Below, one piece after another: positions 1 to 5,241 of a DNA stretch of 6,827 nucleotides. The stretch covers positions 1 to 6,827 of the forward strand of contig DAIAMA010000067.1 in the NCBI GenBank assembly GCA_027438535.1, in the 5' to 3' direction. Under the pieces are notes generated by a model, which searched no databases, was not told the origin of the DNA, and saw only the letters and a list, made by a program, of their open reading frames with translations. Within the stretch, counting starts at the first letter, position 1. Each line of letters opens with the position of its first letter. The DNA is from a bacterium. GTDB taxonomy: Bacteria > Pseudomonadota > Gammaproteobacteria > Burkholderiales > Thiobacteraceae. The translations under genes and the position numbers were made by a program.

Positions 1-168
1 ACTAAGGACGATATATTCGGGTCTTGCAAAGAGCGTTTACCGGAGAGCGTGCTGCAAAAAGAGGTGGCGTTTGATTCGGGCTACGGCCATGCCGTTTTTC
101 GGTATCCAGATGAGAAGTATGTGAAGCTTTGGAAGGAACCCTTGGAAGCATGGGCTAAGGGTCAATAA
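1..168 (+). CDS. 3' end of an unrecognised protein gene (partial)
   Basis: Frame 1 is open from the window edge to a TAA at 166-168 and gives the last 55 residues of a protein that starts outside the window. The fragment is rich in charged and aromatic residues (it contains SGYGHAVFRYPDEKYVKLW) and has no membrane segment. I do not recognise the family and assign no function. The reading is credible because the ORF runs to the exact point where the convergent gene ends, and the residue composition looks protein-like. GC content is about 49 percent (82 of 168 bases), visibly lower than the neighbouring genes, which may hint at a different origin but is weak on so short a piece. The stop codon directly abuts the stop of the opposite-strand gene. 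Confidence 0.5.
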   Translation, partial: TKDDIFGSCKERLPESVLQKEVAFDSGYGHAVFRYPDEKYVKLWKEPLEAWAKGQ

Positions 169-534
169 TTACCCAACAACCGCATAGTGGGCGCATCCGC
201 GCACGACTTTGCCGTCTAGATTGAATGTCAGCGTTTCGGCGCAATACTGGCCGCGCGCGTTGCGGTAATAGAGCACAATCGAATCCACGCCGGCCAATAC
301 TTGCAGCAATTCGAATCGAAGTGGGGGATCGGCTACCAAGCCTTGCGCCCAATACGGCCGAACCGCGGCTTTTCCCTTGAGCCGGCCCGACGGTTCCCGC
401 ATGCGCTGCACGATTAAGGGCGAGGTCATTTCGAAATCGTCCGTGTAGTGGGACAAAATCCGTTCCAGGTCGTGGCTGTTCCAGGCCTCGATCCACTCTT
501 GGGTGAAGGTTTTGGCAAATTGGGTATCGATCAT
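169..534 (-). CDS. NTF2-like / SnoaL-like family protein
   Basis: A 121-residue protein, the usual size for a single-domain nuclear transport factor 2-like (SnoaL/ketosteroid-isomerase cone fold) protein. The N-terminal helix motif W14-I-E-A-W-N-S-H-D-L followed by I-L-S-H-Y-T-D-D-F (residues 26-34) is the classic start of this family. Then come a G-K-A-A-V-R-P-Y-W segment (54-62) and beta strands ending in H-Y-A-V-V-G. Such proteins bind small hydrophobic ligands or act as isomerases, cyclases or dehydratases; the substrate cannot be read from sequence. No signal peptide is seen, so it is probably cytoplasmic. The start is supported by AAGGA (complement of 544-548), 9 nt upstream of the ATG. 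It appears monocistronic: an IS remnant lies upstream and an opposing gene ends directly at its stop. The fold call is firm; the function is unknown. Confidence 0.85.
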   Translation of the reverse strand: MIDTQFAKTFTQEWIEAWNSHDLERILSHYTDDFEMTSPLIVQRMREPSGRLKGKAAVRPYWAQGLVADPPLRFELLQVLAGVDSIVLYYRNARGQYCAETLTFNLDGKVVRGCAHYAVVG

Positions 535-543
535 GTTTGTGCT

Positions 544-548
544 TCCTT
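544..548 (-). promoter_or_regulatory. Ribosome binding site of the NTF2-like gene
   Basis: AAGGA on the minus strand, 9 nt before the ATG at 534. It fixes the start of the NTF2-like gene. Confidence 0.55.
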
Positions 549-643
549 AGCCATTCTATTTCCATCCGCAATGCCGCAGCCGTGGCGTCGCGTGAATCGC
601 CTTGCTCAAGAACCTCTATCGCAATGGTATTCGTCTGCGTTGC

Positions 644-859
644 GGCTATCTCGATTTCGCGCGCCTCTACCGCTTCCATCAGGCCGGCAGTTTCTTCGTC
701 ATTCGGGCCAAGGCCAATCTGCGCGTGCAGCGGCGTTATTCTCATGTCGTCGACCGCAGCACAGGATTCGAGCGAGCCTCACTAAATCAGTTACTTGCGC
801 CCACTCCACCAGATCAGGATTCCGCAGATTCAACCAAGCAGCTGAATCTGTTCGATTAA
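644..859 (+). pseudogene. IS4-family transposase remnant, internally deleted
   Basis: The + strand frame ending in TAA at 857-859 carries two recognisable pieces of an IS4-family (DUF4372-associated) DDE transposase. The first is G-Y-L-D-F-A-R-L-Y-R-F-H-Q-A-G, then F-F-V-I-R-A-K-A-N-L, then R-Y-S-H-V-V-D-R-S-T-G (644-766), the block around the second catalytic region. The second is F-E-R-A-S-L-N-Q-L-L and the closing K-Q-L-N-L-F-D, which match the extreme C-terminus of the family. They are joined directly at about 766/767, so roughly 130 residues, including the region of the catalytic Glu, are missing. The family normally reads D-R-G-Y here; the fragment reads R-C-G-Y, so the second catalytic Asp is lost as well. 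The N-terminal half is absent, and the frame closes at a TGA at 593-595. Family recognition is from memory of the motifs. It cannot encode an active transposase. Confidence 0.8.
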
Positions 860-938
860 CGTTGGGACACTACTGTTCTCACCGAATGGATGCCCCAAAG
901 AAATGTGGCATTGTAATCCCCAATACTTGAATAGGTCG
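860..938. other. Non-coding spacer, possible right end of the IS4 remnant
   Basis: These 79 bases between the remnant's stop and the end of the amidotransferase gene hold no ORF. The first part (GGGACACTACTG from 863) sits where the right terminal inverted repeat of the insertion sequence would be expected, but no left copy is present in the window to compare. A small hairpin at 890-911 (ATGCC paired with GGCAT) has no T-run on either side and is not a convincing terminator. Confidence 0.3.
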
Positions 939-2729
939 CTACCCCCGAGTGGACGCATCGACATTGCGCTGCAACCAATATTCCAGCAGCGCCAGATGCC
1001 ATAGTTTGCTGCCTTGGATGCGCGTGTGATAGCGCTCCGGCGCCGCCAAGAGTTTTTCGACATAGCCGCGTTGATAGATGCCGCGCTCAATGCAAGCACG
1101 CGAGTTGAGGATGTCTTGCATGAAATCCAAAAATTCGCCGCGCACGTATTTGAGCGCCGGCATGGGGAAGTAGCCCTTGCTGCGGTCGATCACCATATCC
1201 GGCAACAGACCGCGCGCGATGCGTTTCAACACGTGCTTGCCGTCCGATTGCAGCTTGAGTTCCGGCGGCATTTGCGCCGCCAGTTCTACTAGCTCGTGAT
1301 CGAGGAAGGGCACGCGTGCTTCCAGTGCCCAAGCCATGGTCATGTTGTCCACGCGCTTCACCGGATCGTCGGTGATGAGCATGGTGGCATCCATGCGCAG
1401 TACTTGGTCTAGGAAGGTGTCGGCCCATGGCTCATTGAGATGCGCATCCACCGTTTGCGCGGTATAGTCCGGGCCGTGGTAAGCCGGCGCGACGGTTTGC
1501 AAATATTCCTCGTGATCGCGGTCGAAGTAATGGCGGCGGAAGCGTTCTAGCGGCGTGCCCGCAGCGTCCTCTTGCATGCGCGCATACCAGTAATAGCCGC
1601 CGAAAATCTCATCCGCGCCTTGGCCGCTTTGCACTACCTTCACCGTCTTCGATACTTGTTCGGCGAGCAGATAAAACGCCACTGCATCTTGGCTCACCAT
1701 CGGTTCGGCCATGTTGTCCACGGCTTCCGGCAGGCGCTTCAGCACTTCGCTGTTGGCGATATGATATTGATGATGGCGCGTGCCGAAATAATTCGCCACG
1801 GCATCCGAGTATTCGAATTCGTGTCCGCGCTCCTCGGGTTGATCTTCGAAGCCGACGGAGAAGGTCAGCAAATCCGGCACGCCTTGCTCGGCGAGCAGTG
1901 CCACCAGCAGGCTCGAATCGAGCCCGCCGGAGAGCAGCACGCCGACTTTTACATCGGCAATTTCCAGCCGTTTTTTCACCGCCGCTTTGAGGCTGGCATG
2001 AATTGCGTCCACCCACTCGCGCTCGGTGAGTATCGTGGCGGGGCGTTGCGCGCGCAGTTGCCAATAGCGGCGCGACGCAGCATTGCCGTGCGTATCCAGG
2101 GTCAGCGTCGTGCCCGGCGCCAGCTTGCGGATGCCTTGCAAAATCGTGCGCGGCGCGGGGACAACGGCGTGCAAGGTGAACTGATGGTGCAGCGCTATGG
2201 GATCGATAGTGGTATCCACGCCGCCTGCCGCCAATAGCGCCTGGGTATTGGAAGCGAAGCGCAAAACTTTCGCATCCTGGGTGTAGTACAGCGGTTTGAT
2301 GCCAAGCCGGTCGCGCGCGAGAAAAAGTTTTTGCGCTTTGCGATCCCATATAGCGAAAGCGAAAGCGCCGTGCAGATGCTCGGCGCAGGCTTCGCCCCAT
2401 TCGGCATAGGCTTTGAGAATAACCTCGGTATCGCCGTCGGAAAAAAACCGGTAGCCTCGCGCTTGCAGCTCGATGCGCAATTGCGGATAGTTGTAGATGG
2501 TGCCGTTGAATACCAGCGCGAGCCCAAGTTCTTTGTCCAACATGGGCTGATTCGAACGCGGCGAGAGATCGATAATCGCCAGCCGCCGATGTCCGAATGC
2601 GAGCGGGCCGTCGATATGTGTCCCTGCCGCATCCGGCCCGCGCCGCGCCAGTTGCGCCAGCATGCGTTCGATCATGGCGCTATCCGGCGCTATGCCGTCG
2701 AAGCGTAATTCACCTGCAATGCCGCACAT
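939..2729 (-). CDS. asnB: Asparagine synthetase-type amidotransferase (glutamine-hydrolysing), probably N-acetylglutaminylglutamine amidotransferase
   Basis: A 596-residue, two-domain class II amidotransferase. Domain 1 (about 1-220) is a glutamine amidohydrolase with nucleophile Cys2 in M-C-G-I-A-G-E, R-R-L-A-I-I-D-L-S at 48-56, the F-N-G loop at 74-76 and G-D-T-E at 99-102. Domain 2 (about 240-590) is the ATP-pyrophosphatase synthetase domain with the PP-loop S-G-G-L-D-S-S at 267-273, S-G-Q-G-A-D-E at 368-374 and D-N-M-T-M-A-W-A-L-E-A-R at 461-472. It uses ATP and glutamine to amidate a carboxylate. Blocks such as H-A-V-V-P-A-P-R-T, V-K-R-V-D-N-M-T-M-A-W and K-G-Y-F-P-M-P resemble, from memory, the amidotransferase that makes the osmolyte N-acetylglutaminylglutamine amide (asnO-type) rather than classical AsnB. 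The partner dipeptide synthase gene is not in the window. The start is fixed by Cys2 and by AAGGG 9 nt upstream. Family is certain; substrate is inferred. Confidence 0.9.
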   Translation of the reverse strand: MCGIAGELRFDGIAPDSAMIERMLAQLARRGPDAAGTHIDGPLAFGHRRLAIIDLSPRSNQPMLDKELGLALVFNGTIYNYPQLRIELQARGYRFFSDGDTEVILKAYAEWGEACAEHLHGAFAFAIWDRKAQKLFLARDRLGIKPLYYTQDAKVLRFASNTQALLAAGGVDTTIDPIALHHQFTLHAVVPAPRTILQGIRKLAPGTTLTLDTHGNAASRRYWQLRAQRPATILTEREWVDAIHASLKAAVKKRLEIADVKVGVLLSGGLDSSLLVALLAEQGVPDLLTFSVGFEDQPEERGHEFEYSDAVANYFGTRHHQYHIANSEVLKRLPEAVDNMAEPMVSQDAVAFYLLAEQVSKTVKVVQSGQGADEIFGGYYWYARMQEDAAGTPLERFRRHYFDRDHEEYLQTVAPAYHGPDYTAQTVDAHLNEPWADTFLDQVLRMDATMLITDDPVKRVDNMTMAWALEARVPFLDHELVELAAQMPPELKLQSDGKHVLKRIARGLLPDMVIDRSKGYFPMPALKYVRGEFLDFMQDILNSRACIERGIYQRGYVEKLLAAPERYHTRIQGSKLWHLALLEYWLQRNVDASTRG

Positions 2730-2738
2730 TTCAATTTA

Positions 2739-2743
2739 CCCTT
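2739..2743 (-). promoter_or_regulatory. Ribosome binding site of the amidotransferase gene
   Basis: AAGGG on the minus strand (complement of CCCTT), 9 nt before the ATG at 2729. It agrees with the requirement that Cys be residue 2. Confidence 0.6.
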
Positions 2744-2765
2744 AGCGTCTTAGAAAAAATCATTT

Positions 2766-2869
2766 GCCACAGAGATCACAGAGCACACAGAGCGGGTTCG
2801 GGGCGGACTAAACTTCCTAAGCGAATTCACCTTGATGTTTTTCTCTGTGAGCTCGGTGATCTCCGTGGC
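2766..2869. repeat. Palindromic CACAGAG repeat element (REP/MITE-like)
   Basis: The left arm, 2766-2792, holds three CACAGAG units at 2768-2774, 2777-2783 and 2786-2792, spaced exactly 9 nt. The right arm, 2843-2869, holds the complementary series CTCTGTG, CTCGGTG and CTCCGTG at 2843, 2852 and 2861, also at 9-nt spacing. The arms are inverted copies matching at 24 of 27 positions, separated by a 50-nt loop. The element fills most of the 147-bp gap between srkA and the amidotransferase gene, beginning 7 bp past the srkA stop. As RNA it would form a long stem and may end or attenuate transcription from srkA. Similar CACAGAG-rich palindromes are, from memory, dispersed in many environmental bacterial genomes. 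Copy number here cannot be judged from one window. Confidence 0.8.
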
Positions 2870-2876
2870 TAGCATT

Positions 2877-3869
2877 TTATTTATTCGACCACAAGGGCGG
2901 TTCATCCATCAGCGCGATTTGTTCGCGCAATTCGAGAATTCTATCCTGCCAATAGATCTGTGTATTGAACCAGGGGAAGGCAATGGGAAAGGCCGGGTCT
3001 TCCCAGCGCGAAGCGAGCCACGCCGAATAGTGGATCAGGCGCAAGGTGCGCAGCGCCTCGATGAGGTGCAACTCGCGCGTATCGAAGTCGTAAAAATCCT
3101 CGTAGCCCGCGAGCACATCCGCGAGTTGGCGCGCGCGATCGGCGCGTTCACCCGACAGCATCATCCATAAATCTTGCACTGCCGGGCCCATGCGGCAATC
3201 GTCGAAATCGACGAAGTGTGGACCATCGTCCGTCCACAATACATTGCCGGCATGGCAATCGCCGTGCAGGCGAATTGACGCAACCGCTCCCGCGCGCGCA
3301 TAGCAGTGGCGCACACTCTCCAAGGCTTGATCGATCACGCTGCGATAAGCAGCAACGAGATCGGGCGGAATCCAATTATTATTCAGTAGAAATTCGCGCG
3401 GTGCGACCCCGAAGCTGGCGATATCCAGCGTTGGGCGATGTTGGAATGTTTTCAACGCACCCACCGCATGAATGCGCCCGATAAAACGCCCCATCCATTC
3501 CAGCGTGTTGGGGTCGTCCAACTCGGGTGCGCGGCCGCCGCGGCGCGGATATACGGCGAAGCGAAATTCTTCATACGGATGCAAAGTGTGGCCATCGATG
3601 ACGAGCGGCGCTACCACAGGAATTTCACGCTCGGCGAGCTCCAGCGTGAAAGCATGTTCTTCCAAGATCGCCGCATCCGGCCAGCGCGCGGGGCGGTAAA
3701 ACTTGGCCACCAGCGGCGGGCCTTCCTCCATGCCGATTTGGTATACGCGGTTTTCGTAGCTGTTGAGCGCCAGCAGACGTCCGTCGCTGTGTAAGCCGAT
3801 ACTGTCCAGTGCATTTAATACCGTGTCTGGCGTGAGCGTGGCATAAGGGGTGGCGGTCGCGGAATCCAT
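2877..3869 (-). CDS. srkA: Stress response kinase A (SrkA/YihE/RdoA)
   Basis: A 330-residue protein; E. coli SrkA is 328 residues. It is a cytoplasmic aminoglycoside-phosphotransferase-fold kinase that phosphorylates Ser/Thr and counters envelope and oxidative stress death pathways in E. coli. Visible motifs: N-S-Y-E-N-R-V-Y-Q near residue 36-44, V-A-K-F-Y-R-P with the likely ATP-binding Lys56, the catalytic loop H-G-D-C-H-A-G-N at 202-209 with catalytic Asp204, and V-D-F-D-D with metal-binding Asp221. The frame is open up to 3983, but the ATG at 3869 is preferred because the protein then begins M-D-S-A-T-A-T-P-Y-A-T-L-T-P-D-T, which aligns with the family's N-terminus. The extra 38 residues do not resemble it. 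No strong Shine-Dalgarno precedes this ATG. In E. coli srkA lies with dsbA; here it is upstream of an amidotransferase gene and divergent from an MBL hydrolase gene. Confidence 0.93.
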   Translation of the reverse strand: MDSATATPYATLTPDTVLNALDSIGLHSDGRLLALNSYENRVYQIGMEEGPPLVAKFYRPARWPDAAILEEHAFTLELAEREIPVVAPLVIDGHTLHPYEEFRFAVYPRRGGRAPELDDPNTLEWMGRFIGRIHAVGALKTFQHRPTLDIASFGVAPREFLLNNNWIPPDLVAAYRSVIDQALESVRHCYARAGAVASIRLHGDCHAGNVLWTDDGPHFVDFDDCRMGPAVQDLWMMLSGERADRARQLADVLAGYEDFYDFDTRELHLIEALRTLRLIHYSAWLASRWEDPAFPIAFPWFNTQIYWQDRILELREQIALMDEPPLWSNK

Positions 3870-3999
3870 GCCGCTATTGTACGGACAATGGCCATGGCGT
3901 GCCGACAAGGTATTTTGCTCTTGCGAGCTGATCGCACTTATTATCGAAAATTCCCGCAAATTTATCGCTGCACCGAGATCCAAGGAACAGCGATGCGAT

Positions 4000-4008
4000 T
4001 GCTATAAT
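4000..4008 (+). promoter_or_regulatory. Extended -10 promoter of the MBL hydrolase gene
   Basis: TGC-TATAAT at 4000-4008 is a perfect sigma-70 -10 hexamer (4003-4008) with the TGn extension. The -35 position about 17 bp upstream (near 3980-3985) has no resemblance to TTGACA, as is common for extended -10 promoters. Transcription would start near 4015, giving a leader of roughly 36 nt. Confidence 0.6.
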
Positions 4009-4041
4009 GTCAGACCGGACAGAGAGTCACAATCGTCATGC

Positions 4042-4046
4042 GGAGG
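4042..4046 (+). promoter_or_regulatory. Ribosome binding site of the MBL hydrolase gene
   Basis: GGAGG at 4042-4046 lies 4 nt before the ATG at 4051. This is a strong but closely spaced Shine-Dalgarno, and it decides the start against the longer open frame that reaches back to 3850. Confidence 0.65.
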
Positions 4047-4050
4047 CATC

Positions 4051-4743
4051 ATGGAAACAGCGGGATTTACGATTCACCAGTTAGAGCTTGGCCCGATGGA
4101 AAACTTTATTTACCTGGTGGAAGACCATGCTACGCGCCGTGCCGCCGTGGTGGACCCGGCATGGGAAGTAGATAAAATAATCCGACTCGCCGAAGAAAAG
4201 GGGCTCGTCATCAGCGATGTGCTGCTGACCCATAGCCACGCGGATCATGTCAACGGTGTGGCAGGCCTGTTGGAACACGCGCCGGCACAAGTCCATGTCC
4301 TGAAATCCGAGACGGATTTTTGGGGCAAGCAGGGTTTCCCCATCGTCGCCCACCATGGCGGAGATGAAGTGCGCTTGGGGGAAACCCCGATACAACTTCT
4401 GCATACGCCGGGACATACCCCGGGTTCCGCGTGCTTTCATGTGCACGGCCAACTACTGACGGGGGACACGCTGTTTATTTATGGTTGCGGCCGTTGCGAT
4501 TTGCGGGGAGGCGATCCCGAAGCCATGTACCACACCTTGAAGAATTTGGCGCAACATTTTCCGGCGGAAACCCGTATCTTGCCGGGACATAACTATGCCC
4601 ACGAGCCCAGCACCACGCTCCGGGAGCAAATCGCGGGCAACCCTTTCATGCATTTTCACAACGTGGCGGATTTTGTGCGCTACCGCATGGTGGAGCATAA
4701 GCGCGAGACGCCGTACGGCCCGGTCAAGAATTCGGATGCCTAA
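4051..4743 (+). CDS. MBL-fold metallo-hydrolase (glyoxalase II / ETHE1-like)
   Basis: A 230-residue metallo-beta-lactamase-fold hydrolase. The metal site is complete: H61-S-H63-A-D65-H66 in T-H-S-H-A-D-H, His122 in P-G-H-T-P-G, Asp139 in T-G-D-T and His180 in L-P-G-H-N-Y. The segment G-D-T-L-F-I-Y-G-C-G-R-C-D (138-150) is typical of the hydroxyacylglutathione-hydrolase/persulfide-dioxygenase branch. The protein lacks the long C-terminal helical domain of true glyoxalase II. Likely substrates are glutathione thioesters or persulfides, but this is inference from the family. No signal peptide, so cytoplasmic. The start is chosen for the GGAGG 4 nt upstream and the extended -10 promoter; the preceding open sequence reads into the srkA start region and is not family-like. 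It converges on the YbhB gene with an 18-bp gap. Confidence 0.9.
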   Translation: METAGFTIHQLELGPMENFIYLVEDHATRRAAVVDPAWEVDKIIRLAEEKGLVISDVLLTHSHADHVNGVAGLLEHAPAQVHVLKSETDFWGKQGFPIVAHHGGDEVRLGETPIQLLHTPGHTPGSACFHVHGQLLTGDTLFIYGCGRCDLRGGDPEAMYHTLKNLAQHFPAETRILPGHNYAHEPSTTLREQIAGNPFMHFHNVADFVRYRMVEHKRETPYGPVKNSDA

Positions 4744-4761
4744 CCATGGAGCATCACCACA

Positions 4762-5232
4762 CTAGCGGCCTTTCAGGTAAGTCCCCATCAGTTGTGCCTG
4801 CGCCAGCACGCGCCCGGCCATCGCCTGCGCTACTTGCGCCTTGGTCGCGGGTCCCAGGTCCGGCAGCACCGTATCCAATGCATAGAGCTTGAAAAAATAA
4901 CGGTGTCTGCCGATCGGCGGGCAGGGCCCGCCATAATTTCTGCGCTGGAAGTCGTTGGTGCCGGCCAAGGTGCCGGCCGGCAATGAGGTTACTGCTTCGG
5001 CTAAGCTCGTGACGCCGGCCGGCAGGTTGTACAAAACCCAGTGTACCCATACCCTGCGCGGTGCCTGCGGATCGGGTGCATCGGGGTCATCCACGATCAA
5101 CACCCAGCTTTGAGTCGATGCCGGTGCGCCGGACCAAGTCAGTGGCGGCGAGACGTTATGTCCTTCGCAAGTATAGCGCGCAGGGATCTCGCCGCCCTCG
5201 GCAAAGGCGCTCGAAGTGAGTTGCAGCGGCAT
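4762..5232 (-). CDS. YbhB/YbcL family Raf kinase inhibitor-like (PEBP) protein
   Basis: A 156-residue protein of the phosphatidylethanolamine-binding-protein fold, matching the normal length of bacterial YbhB/YbcL proteins. Diagnostic blocks: Y-T-C-E-G-H-N-V-S-P-P-L-T-W (20-33), the ligand-pocket D-D-P-D-A-P-D (48-54), V-H-W-V-L-Y-N-L-P (63-71) and G-P-C-P-P-I-G-R-H-R-Y-F-F-K-L-Y-A-L-D (102-120). No signal peptide, so it is YbhB-like and cytoplasmic rather than periplasmic YbcL-like. The biochemical role of bacterial members is poorly known; the anion-binding pocket is conserved. Its start is 9 bp after the stop of the DUF2934 gene, with no clear Shine-Dalgarno in that gap, so translational coupling to the upstream gene is likely. 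The GCCGGC-rich stretch around 4960-4980 encodes a local P-A-G-T/L-A-G-T repetition. Confidence 0.93.
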   Translation of the reverse strand: MPLQLTSSAFAEGGEIPARYTCEGHNVSPPLTWSGAPASTQSWVLIVDDPDAPDPQAPRRVWVHWVLYNLPAGVTSLAEAVTSLPAGTLAGTNDFQRRNYGGPCPPIGRHRYFFKLYALDTVLPDLGPATKAQVAQAMAGRVLAQAQLMGTYLKGR

Positions 5233-5241
5233 GGATTGCGC

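Larger units (their letters stand above)
3870..4050. promoter_or_regulatory. Divergent intergenic region between srkA and the MBL hydrolase gene
   Basis: A 181-bp non-coding gap that must hold the promoters of both divergent genes. It is AT-rich at 3940-3965. On the + strand it holds the extended -10 promoter described separately. On the minus strand GATAAT (complement of about 3951-3956) could be a -10 for srkA, but it lacks a good -35. A short inverted repeat, ATTGT-CCGT-ACAAT on the minus strand, lies at about 3876-3889 just upstream of the srkA ATG. Confidence 0.5.

Noticed and set aside
890..911. Hairpin ATGCC/GGCAT as a terminator for the amidotransferase gene
   Set aside because: The stem is only 5 plus 2 bp with a mismatch, and there is no T-run after it on either strand.
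1572..2237. 221-residue + strand frame opposite the amidotransferase gene
   Set aside because: It is the antisense shadow of a well-supported coding region, is rich in His/Arg/Ala as such shadows are, and has no recognisable domain.
2766..2869. CRISPR-like array
   Set aside because: The 7-mers are spaced by only 2 nt and arranged in inverted arms; there are no spacers of CRISPR length and no cas genes.
3870..3983. N-terminal extension of SrkA by 38 residues
   Set aside because: The frame is open, but the added residues do not resemble the family, and the ATG at 3869 gives the usual 330-residue length and N-terminal motif.
3850..4050. Long upstream extension of the MBL hydrolase frame
   Set aside because: It overlaps the srkA start and the extended -10 promoter. 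The GGAGG before the ATG at 4051 and the family's normal N-terminus favour the short form.
4958..4985. Repeated GGTGCCGGCC units
   Set aside because: They encode the local P-A-G-T-L-A-G-T repetition of the YbhB protein; two short copies are not a repeat element.
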